Assembly (NCBI RefSeq): GCF_007830335.1
Contig: NZ_VLKU01000006.1
Coordinates: 215,113 to 279,112, forward strand
Length of the DNA: 64,000 bases
DNA from: Paracoccus sulfuroxidans
GTDB lineage: Bacteria; Pseudomonadota; Alphaproteobacteria; Rhodobacterales; Rhodobacteraceae
Direction of reading: 5' to 3'
Notes under the pieces: model-generated
Database searches by the model: none
What the model was told of the DNA's origin: nothing
The model's input: only the letters and a program-made list of their open reading frames with translations
In this document: positions 16,510 through 23,658 of the stretch, piece after piece
How the letters are laid out: every line of letters begins with the position of its first letter
How positions within the stretch are numbered: position 1 is the stretch's first letter
Translations under genes and position numbers: made by a program

Positions 16510-17424
16510 TCATTTGATCGGGGGCACTGGCAGCAGCGCCTCTCCGGGTTTCATCGTCAGCCGGTGTTCCAGCCGGTACCAGGGACCGTCCGTCCCGTCA
16601 GGCGCAGGGCCTTGGCCTTCCTGAAAATCGCCGACCAGCGCGCGGGTCACCCCGAAGACGACGTCAGTTTCCAGATTGCTGTCCTTGTCGACGAAGATCT
16701 GGGTGATCAGCGTCTTGTAACCTTCCTTGAAGCCGAGAAGGTGGACGTGGGCCGGGCGATAGGGATGGCGGTTCTGCGCCCGCAGAAGATCGCCGGTCGG
16801 TCCATCGGTCGGCACCGGGTAGCCTGCCGGTTTGATCGACCGGAAGGTGATCTTGCCGTCCGCGCCGGTCGTGAACTTGCCGCGCAGGTTCATATGCGCC
16901 TGATCGGCATCCTGGTTTTCGTAAAGCCCAACGGTCGAGGCCTGCCAGACATCAACATCGACGCCTTCAATGGGCTGGCCCGCTTCATCAACCACGGTGA
17001 TATCGGCAAAGAGTGCCGCGCCGGGGGTCGAGCAGCGCACGATCGAGCCGCCGTTTTCCGTGCGCGGCGAATTCATCCGCCAGAACGGCCCAAGAAGCGC
17101 CGCGTCGGTTTCCGTCGCGCCGTCATCGCCGTTGTTCAACAGGCAGATGAGGGTCGAAAAACCAAGCGCATCCGACATCAGGATGCCTTCGTTATGGCTG
17201 TCATTCGTCGCCTGCCCGATGCGGTTCAGGAAGTCGATGCCAGTGTCGAACTCGGCCTCGCTCAGACGAACTTCACGAGCGAAATCATGCAGATGCGTCA
17301 CAAGTGAACGCATGATTTCGGCAAGGCGTGGGTTGTCGGTATTGGCCATGGCCCGCAGCACGATTCCGGTCAGGGTGGCCTGACTTTCAACGATCTTGGG
17401 CAGGTCAGTTTCAATTGCGGTCAT
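16510..17424 (-). CDS. Intradiol ring-cleavage dioxygenase, hydroxyquinol 1,2-dioxygenase-like
   Basis: 304 residues. Non-haem Fe(III) ligands are Tyr168 (GLYENQ), Tyr202 (GYPVPTDGP), His226 and His228 (RPAHVHLL). The stretch TDAALLGPFWRMNSP and RHPYRPAHVH matches hydroxyquinol 1,2-dioxygenases better than catechol 1,2-dioxygenases. The N-terminal helical dimer domain is present. An alternative ATG lies at 17436, but GAGAGG abuts it directly, whereas 17424 has that box 12 bases away. It opens a hydroxylated aromatic ring between adjacent hydroxyl groups and is the first gene of an eight-gene operon. The LacI gene at 17664 is divergent. Confidence 0.9.
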   Translation of the reverse strand: MTAIETDLPKIVESQATLTGIVLRAMANTDNPRLAEIMRSLVTHLHDFAREVRLSEAEFDTGIDFLNRIGQATNDSHNEGILMSDALGFSTLICLLNNGDDGATETDAALLGPFWRMNSPRTENGGSIVRCSTPGAALFADITVVDEAGQPIEGVDVDVWQASTVGLYENQDADQAHMNLRGKFTTGADGKITFRSIKPAGYPVPTDGPTGDLLRAQNRHPYRPAHVHLLGFKEGYKTLITQIFVDKDSNLETDVVFGVTRALVGDFQEGQGPAPDGTDGPWYRLEHRLTMKPGEALLPVPPIK

Positions 17425-17517
17425 ATGCTTCGTCATCCTCTCTAGGCGAGGGGTGAACCTCTGCCTCCTCCCTTGGGTCTGACGCCTGTCATCCTTGTCG
17501 GGCGTCCTGCGAAGATT

Positions 17518-17533
17518 GTGCGAACGATTGCAC
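17518..17533. promoter_or_regulatory. LacI-type operator, copy 1
   Basis: GTGCGAACGATTGCAC is a near-palindrome (GTGC...GCAC around a central CG) located between the dioxygenase operon and the LacI gene. An identical 16-mer lies at 17541-17556. The form GTGCNANCGNTNGCAC is usual for LacI-family sites. Confidence 0.8.
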
Positions 17534-17540
17534 AAACATA

Positions 17541-17556
17541 GTGCGAACGATTGCAC
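17541..17556. promoter_or_regulatory. LacI-type operator, copy 2
   Basis: Identical to the 16-mer at 17518-17533, with 23 bp between centres, about two helical turns, which would allow binding of two dimers on one face. It lies upstream of both divergent transcription units. Confidence 0.8.
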
Positions 17557-17663
17557 GCTGTCAACGGTTTGTGTTAATGGTGCATAAAGAGGGGACAGAA
17601 CCCCTTGATCGAAAGCCGTTCCGTCAAAGTTAAATCGACAGAAATTCCTGTTAAAACAAAAAG

Positions 17664-18704
17664 ATGAAACCCATGGATGACACGCCTCGCCGGAAAGCTG
17701 CGACCCTCCAGACCCTCGCGGATGCGCTGGGCGTTCATCGCTCGACCGTGGCCCGCGCCCTCAATCCCGAGGAGCGTCATCGAATCACCCCCGAACTCGT
17801 GCAGCGCGTCATGGAAGAGGCCGAACGACAGGGCTATCGCCGCGACATCATCGCGGCCTCGCTGCGCACGGGGAAGTCGCGGCTGGTCGGCGTCGTGCTG
17901 CCGGACCTTGCGAACCCGGTCTTCTCGACGATCCTTGACGGGGTCTCGGTGACGCTGACCGGGCATTCCTATTCCATGCTGGTCGCAGGTTCGGGCGGGC
18001 CCTCCGACAAGCAATCCGAGATTGTCGATACGCTGGTCGGACGCCGCGTGGACGGGCTGATCCTCGCGACCGCGATGCGTGACGACCCGACGGTCAGTTG
18101 CTGCATGCGGCTGAAAGTGCCGACCGTGCTGGTGAACCGGGCCGAGGACAAGATGCGCGTCCCTTCGGTCGTGCCCGCAGATCACATCGGCATGGGTCTG
18201 GCGGTCGACTATCTGGCAGGGCTGGGGCATCGCCGCATCTCGCATATCGGTGGCCCCGAGGAGGTCTCGACCGGTTGCCTGCGCCGTCAGGGCTTTCAGG
18301 ATGCGATGACGGCGGCGGGGCTGGACGGCAGCCGGATCATTTCGGCCAAAAGCTATGATCGGGAAGCCGGAGCCGCTGCCGCTCGCCAGATCTTCGCGCG
18401 CTGGCCCGACACGACCGCGATTGCGGCCGGGAACGACCTGCTGGCGCTTGGCGCGCTCGACTATATGCGGGCGGCGGGGATCGATTGCCCGAAACAGGTG
18501 TCGCTGACCGGTTTCAACGACATGCCCTTCATCGATCTGGTCGATCCGGCGCTCAGCACGGTGCGCGTGCCGCAGTTTGACATGGGAAAAGCGGCGGCCG
18601 AGATGTTGCTGGCCGCCATCGCGGACCCGGACAGCGCGCCGCAGGTCCAGCGGCATCCCGTGACGCTGATCACCCGCCAGTCCTGCGCGCGGGTGGGGGT
18701 CTGA
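17664..18704 (+). CDS. LacI-family transcriptional regulator
   Basis: 346 residues. The helix-turn-helix is at about residues 14-35 (TLQTLADALGVHRSTVARALN), followed by a hinge region and a periplasmic-binding-like effector domain (VGVVLPDLANPVFSTILDGV, LTGFNDMPFIDLVDPALSTV). It is divergent from the intradiol dioxygenase operon and two identical operators lie in the gap. It probably represses that operon and itself until an aromatic ligand or ring-opened product is present. A second start at 17673 is possible. Confidence 0.93.
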   Translation: MKPMDDTPRRKAATLQTLADALGVHRSTVARALNPEERHRITPELVQRVMEEAERQGYRRDIIAASLRTGKSRLVGVVLPDLANPVFSTILDGVSVTLTGHSYSMLVAGSGGPSDKQSEIVDTLVGRRVDGLILATAMRDDPTVSCCMRLKVPTVLVNRAEDKMRVPSVVPADHIGMGLAVDYLAGLGHRRISHIGGPEEVSTGCLRRQGFQDAMTAAGLDGSRIISAKSYDREAGAAAARQIFARWPDTTAIAAGNDLLALGALDYMRAAGIDCPKQVSLTGFNDMPFIDLVDPALSTVRVPQFDMGKAAAEMLLAAIADPDSAPQVQRHPVTLITRQSCARVGV

Positions 18705-18770
18705 ACTGACCGGAATGGCCCTCTGCGCCATGTCCCGCTATGACGGGCCCAGCAAGGCAGGGAGCGTGAC

Positions 18771-19652
18771 GTGAAACCAGTGCAAAGCGGGCAGTTGGGA
18801 TTGGGCGGCGCAAGCTGGTTCGACCTTGCCGACCGGGTGACCGGCGACGTGCGACGGGTGTTCCTGTGGGTTCCCCCGGTGCCCGCGCCCGAGCAGGGCT
18901 GGCCCTCGCTGACGATGACCGACGGCAATGCGGTGATTACGACGGCGATTGATGCGATGCGGGCGCAGGCCTCTTATCCCACGGGCACGAACCTCGGTTG
19001 GGGTGTGCTGATCGCGGTCGGTTATCCGACCGACGACGCCTATGATCCCTTCCGCCGCAGTTGGGATCTGGGGCCGCCGCCGGGCGCAAGCTATCCGCCC
19101 TTCTGGCCGGATACGCCCGAGGTCCGGACCGGCGGAGGGGCCGAAATGGCGCGCTTCATCCTTGAGGATGCGCTGCCTTTCGTCGGCGAACAGGTCAAGC
19201 TGGACCCCGACCAGCGTGCACTGTTTGGCCATTCCTTTGGCGGGCTTTTCGCGCTGTGGCTGCTGTTCACGCAACCCGGTGCCTTCCGCCGCTGGATCGC
19301 CGCCAGCCCTGCGATCACCTGGGAGGACAGCTTCCTTCTGGCCCATCGCGATGATTTCGACCCCGCCGGGCGCGATCTGACCGTTCATCTGTCTGCAGGC
19401 GAGTGGGAGGGTGACGATCTCGCGCCCTTCCAGATCGGGGCCGAGGATGCCGCGCAGCGCCTGACCGACAAGGCGAAAACCCGCACCATCGCCGCCGCAC
19501 ACCAGATGGCGCAGCATCTGAACGCCGTGCCGGGTGTCACCGCCAGCTATGAAACCTATCCCGGTGAGACCCATATGTCGGTGCTGCCGGTCGCCGTGAA
19601 CCGCGCTCTGCATTGCGCCTTCGCGCTGAAGAAATCGCCGCCGGAAGCCTAG
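18771..19652 (+). CDS. Alpha/beta hydrolase, siderophore esterase-like (IroE/Fes group)
   Basis: 293 residues starting at a GTG with GGGAG upstream. The nucleophile motif is GHSFGG (Ser near residue 152), and the catalytic His is in PGETHMSVLPVAVNRAL. The layout, with a YPTDDAYDPFRR stretch and a D-P-D-x-R before GHSFGG, matches ferric-siderophore/enterobactin esterases. No signal peptide is seen, so it should act in the cytoplasm on imported ferric complexes. It is convergent with the FecCD-type importer genes, sharing adjacent stop codons (19652/19653). Confidence 0.87.
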   Translation: MKPVQSGQLGLGGASWFDLADRVTGDVRRVFLWVPPVPAPEQGWPSLTMTDGNAVITTAIDAMRAQASYPTGTNLGWGVLIAVGYPTDDAYDPFRRSWDLGPPPGASYPPFWPDTPEVRTGGGAEMARFILEDALPFVGEQVKLDPDQRALFGHSFGGLFALWLLFTQPGAFRRWIAASPAITWEDSFLLAHRDDFDPAGRDLTVHLSAGEWEGDDLAPFQIGAEDAAQRLTDKAKTRTIAAAHQMAQHLNAVPGVTASYETYPGETHMSVLPVAVNRALHCAFALKKSPPEA

Positions 19653-20429
19653 CTACAGCCCCTTTGGCAGCACGAAAGCTCCGGCTTGCGTCTCAAGGCA
19701 GGTGAAGGGGATCGCGAATGTCCGTTCCAGCTCGGGGGCGCTCAGCACTTCGGCGGCGGGGCCGGAGGCGATCAGCCTGCCATCCCGCAGCGCGACGACA
19801 TGATCGCAAAGGCGCGCGGCCAAGGTCAGGTCGTGGATGATGATGACGATATGGCGCTGAACCGCCAGCGATTTCAGCAGATGGACCAGTTCTGCCTGAT
19901 GCGGCAAGTCGAGGAAATTCAGCGGCTCATCCAGCAGCAGCGTCCCGCTTTCCTGCGCCAGAACCAGACTGATCCACGCCCTTTGCCGCTGCCCGCCAGA
20001 CAGGCTGTCCATGCGCCGGTGCTGCAGATCGGTCATGCCGGTGGCAGTCAGCGCGCGGTCGATGGCCTGTTGATCGGAAGGGCGCAGCGGCAAGAAGGGG
20101 CGCAGCCAGGGCGTCCGGCCCCGCGCGGCAAGATCGCGCACGGTCAGCCCGGCAGGAGCCTCGCCCGACTGCGGCAGCAGCGCGATCCGGCGCGCCCGCG
20201 CGCGCGGCGGAATCGCGGAAAGGTCCTGACCCTCATGCCGGATCTGCCCCTGCGCGGGCCTCAGAATTCCGGCCAGGCTGCGCAGAAGCGTGGTTTTCCC
20301 CGAGCCATTCGCGCCAATCAGACCGGTAATCCCCGGCGGCAGGGTGAAGCTGAGGTCGCGCAGGATCGGCGCTCCGCCAAGGCTGACCGACAGGTTCCGA
20401 ACGTCGAAAATGGGCGGGGCAGGGGTCAC
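19653..20429 (-). CDS. Iron-siderophore ABC transporter ATP-binding protein
   Basis: 258 residues. Walker A is GANGSGKT, the signature is LSGGQRQRAWISLVLAQ, Walker B is TLLLDEPLNFLDLPHQ, and the switch His is in IIIHDLTLAARLCD. This is the FecE/FepC group. The start is taken as GTG 20429 with AGAGGA 8 bases upstream, right after the permease stop; the open frame extends upstream but only through the other gene. It is the third gene of the importer operon. Confidence 0.9.
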   Translation of the reverse strand: MTPAPPIFDVRNLSVSLGGAPILRDLSFTLPPGITGLIGANGSGKTTLLRSLAGILRPAQGQIRHEGQDLSAIPPRARARRIALLPQSGEAPAGLTVRDLAARGRTPWLRPFLPLRPSDQQAIDRALTATGMTDLQHRRMDSLSGGQRQRAWISLVLAQESGTLLLDEPLNFLDLPHQAELVHLLKSLAVQRHIVIIIHDLTLAARLCDHVVALRDGRLIASGPAAEVLSAPELERTFAIPFTCLETQAGAFVLPKGL

Positions 20430-20437
20430 GCGGTCCT

Positions 20438-21391
20438 CTAATATCGGTTCCGGCGGAACTCGGCGGCAAGCACGATCAGCAGGATCGGGGCGCCGATCAG
20501 CGCGGTGTAAAGCCCGGTCGGCAGGAGTGCGGCAGGTGAGATCGCGCGCGCCAGAATATCGGCCAGCGTGACGAAAGACGCGCCAATCAACGCGGCAAGG
20601 ACCGGTGAGGGGCGCCCGCGCGCCAACCGCCGCGACAGCGGCCCCGCCGCCAGCGCGACAAAGCCCAAGGGTCCAGTCAGCGCGACCACGCCGCCGGTCA
20701 GCAGCGCGGCCAGCGCGGCAAGCCCGATGCGCGCCTGCGGGACGCGAACGCCCAAGGCGCGCGCAAGATCGTCGGGAAGCTCCAGCCGGTCCAGCGTCCG
20801 GCCCGACAGCAGCAGTGGCAAAGCCAGCGGCAGCAGCCACAGCGCCTGCTGCACCTGCGGCCAGCCGATGCCGTTCAGCGTGCCGGTCAGCCATGTCATC
20901 GCCATTCCGGCATTGCCGTCACTGGCGCGCAGGATCAGCGCCTCGGTCGCGGCGCTGCACAGGATCGCGAGGCCAAGCCCCTGCAGCACCGCCGCGCGGG
21001 CCGAAATGCCGCTGCGCCGGTCCCATGCCAGCCAGCCGATCACCACGGTCCCCGCCAGCGCGCCGATCCACGCCCCCGCCATCACCGCGCCGCCGGTCAT
21101 CATGGCGCAGACCGCGCCGAAGGCCGCGCTTTGGGTGATGCCGATGATGTCGGGCGAGGCCAGCGGATTGCGCAGCAGCGTCTGGAAGACGAGGCCCGAG
21201 AGGCCAAGCCCCGCCCCTGCGATCAGCCCAACCAGCAGTCGCGGCATACGCAGGCCCCAGATCATGCGGCCCGTACCCTCGGGGTCGGCCAGCGCGGCCA
21301 GCACCGCCTGCGGTGCAAGCCAGCTGCGGCCAATCGCCAGTGCGGCCAGCGCCAGCGCAAGGGTCACGGCGATCAGCAGCGCGACCCTCAT
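20438..21391 (-). CDS. Iron-siderophore ABC transporter permease, FecCD family
   Basis: 317 residues, about eight to ten membrane helices. The family pattern is clear: LRMPRLLVGLIAGAGLGLSGLVFQTLLRNPLASPDIIGI, ALGVRVPQARIGLAALAALLTGG and the late GPLGFVALAAGPLSRRLARG. It overlaps the upstream permease by 4 bases (ATGA, 21388-21391), so both subunits should be made in equal amounts. Confidence 0.93.
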   Translation of the reverse strand: MRVALLIAVTLALALAALAIGRSWLAPQAVLAALADPEGTGRMIWGLRMPRLLVGLIAGAGLGLSGLVFQTLLRNPLASPDIIGITQSAAFGAVCAMMTGGAVMAGAWIGALAGTVVIGWLAWDRRSGISARAAVLQGLGLAILCSAATEALILRASDGNAGMAMTWLTGTLNGIGWPQVQQALWLLPLALPLLLSGRTLDRLELPDDLARALGVRVPQARIGLAALAALLTGGVVALTGPLGFVALAAGPLSRRLARGRPSPVLAALIGASFVTLADILARAISPAALLPTGLYTALIGAPILLIVLAAEFRRNRY

Positions 21392-22371
21392 TTCGGGCCT
21401 CGGACCAGTTGGCGGGCGAAGAGCATGAAGGCCGGCGCGCCGAAGATCGCAAGGACGATGCCGATGGGTAACTCGGAAGGGCGGATTGCGACGCGCCCGA
21501 TCACATCCGCCACCAGTGCAAGGATCGCACCAAGAGGCACCGAGGCAAGGATCAGGCGGCTGAGCCCGCTGCCGACGATGCGCCGCGCGATATGCGGGGC
21601 GATCAGACCGATGAAACCGACCGGCCCCGCCAGCGCGACGCTGGCCCCGGCCGTCAGCGCAATCGCCAGCAGCGCCAGCGTCAGCACCTGACCGGGCGAG
21701 ACGCCAAGTGCCGCGCCGAGTTCATCCGACAGCATCAACGCCTCGATCCCGCGCGCGGCGAACAGCGCGCAAAGGACGCCCAGTAGCCCGACCGGCACCA
21801 ACATCGCCAGCCCTTGAAGGTCCGCCATCGCCAGCGAGCCGACCATCCAGAAGCGATAGATGTTGCGCGCCTCGGGGTTCAGAAGCACGACCAGCGCGAC
21901 GATGGACATGCAGATGCTGGCAAAAGCCGCGCCCGCAAGCGGCAGGCGCAGCGTGGTGTCTCCGTGCCCGGCCAGCAGACGCACGATAATCGCCGCCGCC
22001 GCCGCACCGCCGAAGGCCAGAGCGGCGACCAGCGGACGGGGCATCACGCCGAAGCTCATCAGCCCCAGCACAACGGCCAGCGCGGCCCCGGCATTCACGC
22101 CGGTCAGGCTGGGATCGGCGAGCGGATTGCGCGCGAGGGTCTGCATCACCACCCCGGCGACCGCCAGCGCGCCGCCCACGAAAACCGCCGCCGCCGCACG
22201 CGGCAGGCGCAGGCCCAGCACCACATCCGCGGCGGGGCCGCGATCCCCCATGATCGCGCCCATGACCTGACCCGGCGCGATATCCTGCGCGCCAAGCGCC
22301 AGCGCCGCCGCGAAGGCCAGCGTGACAAGGCACCACAGAATCAAAAGGGGAAGAATGGGCGAGCGCGGCAT
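21388..22371 (-). CDS. Iron-siderophore ABC transporter permease, FecCD family
   Basis: 327 residues with the same fold as the downstream permease (LRLPRAAAAVFVGGALAVAGVVMQTLARNPLADPSLTGVNAGA; GPVGFIGLIAPHIARRIVG). It is the first gene of the importer operon and is divergent from the binding protein. The two permeases probably form a heterodimer. Confidence 0.93.
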   Translation of the reverse strand: MPRSPILPLLILWCLVTLAFAAALALGAQDIAPGQVMGAIMGDRGPAADVVLGLRLPRAAAAVFVGGALAVAGVVMQTLARNPLADPSLTGVNAGAALAVVLGLMSFGVMPRPLVAALAFGGAAAAAIIVRLLAGHGDTTLRLPLAGAAFASICMSIVALVVLLNPEARNIYRFWMVGSLAMADLQGLAMLVPVGLLGVLCALFAARGIEALMLSDELGAALGVSPGQVLTLALLAIALTAGASVALAGPVGFIGLIAPHIARRIVGSGLSRLILASVPLGAILALVADVIGRVAIRPSELPIGIVLAIFGAPAFMLFARQLVRGPK

Positions 22372-22442
22372 CTGAATCTGGCTTTAGGGAACGGCTTGCA
22401 CGCGGCTGGCTTGCGCCACGCATGCCGCGAATTGGGGCGCGT

Positions 22443-22463
22443 GGTCAAGGCGCGCGATTGACC
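22443..22463. promoter_or_regulatory. Inverted repeat in the divergent siderophore promoter region
   Basis: GGTCAA-N9-TTGACC is a perfect 6-9-6 dyad between the permease operon (start 22371) and the binding-protein gene (start 22534). It could be a site for an iron-responsive regulator, but it does not match the classic Fur box and the assignment is inference from position. Confidence 0.4.
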
Positions 22464-22533
22464 GCTGCCTGTGCTTTCGCTAGCAAGGCGCGCAATTGCC
22501 AAGCCCGACGCCAGGCCCATTCTTGAGTGCTTG

Positions 22534-23499
22534 ATGATGCTTGCCCGCGCCTTTTCCTTATCCCTTGCCCTTTGCGTCAGTCACGCGCTGGCTGACCCGG
22601 TGACCCTGCGCCACAGCTATGGCGAAACCCTGGTCGACCCTGACAAGGTGCAGCGCGTCGTCTCGGTCGGGTATCGAGAGCAGGATTTCCTCTATGCGTT
22701 GGGCATCGCGCCCGTTGGCGTCCACGAATGGTTCGGCGACAAGCCCTTCGCGACCTGGCCCTGGGCCGAGGCCGCGCGGCAGGAAGCAGGCGCCGAGCCC
22801 GAGGTTCAAAAGGGGTTCGAGATTGATGTCGAATGGGTCTGGTCGCTGGCGCCCGACCTGATCGTCGCGACCTTCGCCCCCATGGACCGCGCGACTTACG
22901 AACAACTGTCGCAGATCGCCCCGGTTGTCGCGCGCCCCGAGGGTTTCCCCGATTGGGGTGCCCCGTGGGAGGAGGAGTTGCGCTTGATCGCCCGCGCCAC
23001 CGGGCGCGAGGAGAAGGCCGAAGCGGTCATCACCAAGCTGGACGACAAGCTGAACGCCGCCGCTGCCGCGCATCCCGAATTTGCGGGCAAGACCGCGACC
23101 ATGGCCTATTTCACCGAGGGGCAGCTGGTCGGCTATCGCTCGACCGACGGGGCGAACCGGCTGCTGAGCAAGCTGGGTTTCGTCATCCCCGAGGTCTATG
23201 ATCAGATGGCGACGGCGGGAGGCAACTTCACCATCAGCACCGAGCGGTTGGATCTGTTCGATCTCGATGCGGTGCTGTGGCTGGTCGAGCCCCCCTCGCG
23301 CGCGGTGCTGGAGGCGTTGCCGACATGGCCCGCCACCCGCATGGCCCGCGAAGGGCGCGCCATCTGGGCCGATCCCGAACTGGTCGGCGCTATGAGTTTT
23401 CAGACGCCGCTGTCCATCGAATGGGGGCTCGACCGCCTTTTGCCCAGTCTTTCGAGCGCCTTAACCGCAGGCGGCGCTGACGAAAAAGACAGCCCCTAA
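22534..23499 (+). CDS. Iron-siderophore ABC transporter substrate-binding protein
   Basis: About 321 residues from ATG 22534. It has a signal peptide (LARAFSLSLALCVSHALA, then DPVTLRHSYG) and no lipobox. The fold is type III periplasmic binding protein (VVSVGYREQDFLYALGIAPVGV, LAPDLIVATFAPM, ERLDLFDLDAVLWLV). The open frame extends back to 22471, but the upstream residues are polar and precede the signal peptide. It is divergent from the permease genes and upstream of the TonB receptor. Confidence 0.9.
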   Translation: MMLARAFSLSLALCVSHALADPVTLRHSYGETLVDPDKVQRVVSVGYREQDFLYALGIAPVGVHEWFGDKPFATWPWAEAARQEAGAEPEVQKGFEIDVEWVWSLAPDLIVATFAPMDRATYEQLSQIAPVVARPEGFPDWGAPWEEELRLIARATGREEKAEAVITKLDDKLNAAAAAHPEFAGKTATMAYFTEGQLVGYRSTDGANRLLSKLGFVIPEVYDQMATAGGNFTISTERLDLFDLDAVLWLVEPPSRAVLEALPTWPATRMAREGRAIWADPELVGAMSFQTPLSIEWGLDRLLPSLSSALTAGGADEKDSP

Positions 23500-23515
23500 G
23501 CCCGTGCTGAAATCT

Positions 23516-23530
23516 TGACAGATACAGTCT
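23516..23530 (+). promoter_or_regulatory. Near-match to an iron-responsive operator before the TonB receptor
   Basis: TGA-N9-TCT is one base from the TGA-N9-TCA form of the alphaproteobacterial iron-responsive site. It lies about 130 bases upstream of the receptor start and contains a GAC-N7-GTC dyad. A weak match on its own, supported mainly by the function of the next gene. Confidence 0.3.
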
Positions 23531-23658
23531 GATAACTGAAAAGCGGCGCACCCAGGCACGCTTCGCCCAGCGAAGCCCCCACGGCAAATCTGACGCATTC
23601 CTGCCGCCTGTGACCCTGCACGCCCGTGACCGGTGGCCCCACCCTGATTGGACCACTG

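Noticed and set aside
19653..20894. Longer version of the iron ATPase (413 codons)
   Set aside because: The extra 155 N-terminal codons overlap the permease and are Arg/Ala/Gly-rich; the GTG at 20429 has a proper ribosome binding site.
23500..23658. Cobalamin riboswitch before the TonB receptor
   Set aside because: No conserved B12-box sequence is visible, and the receptor has siderophore-type features.
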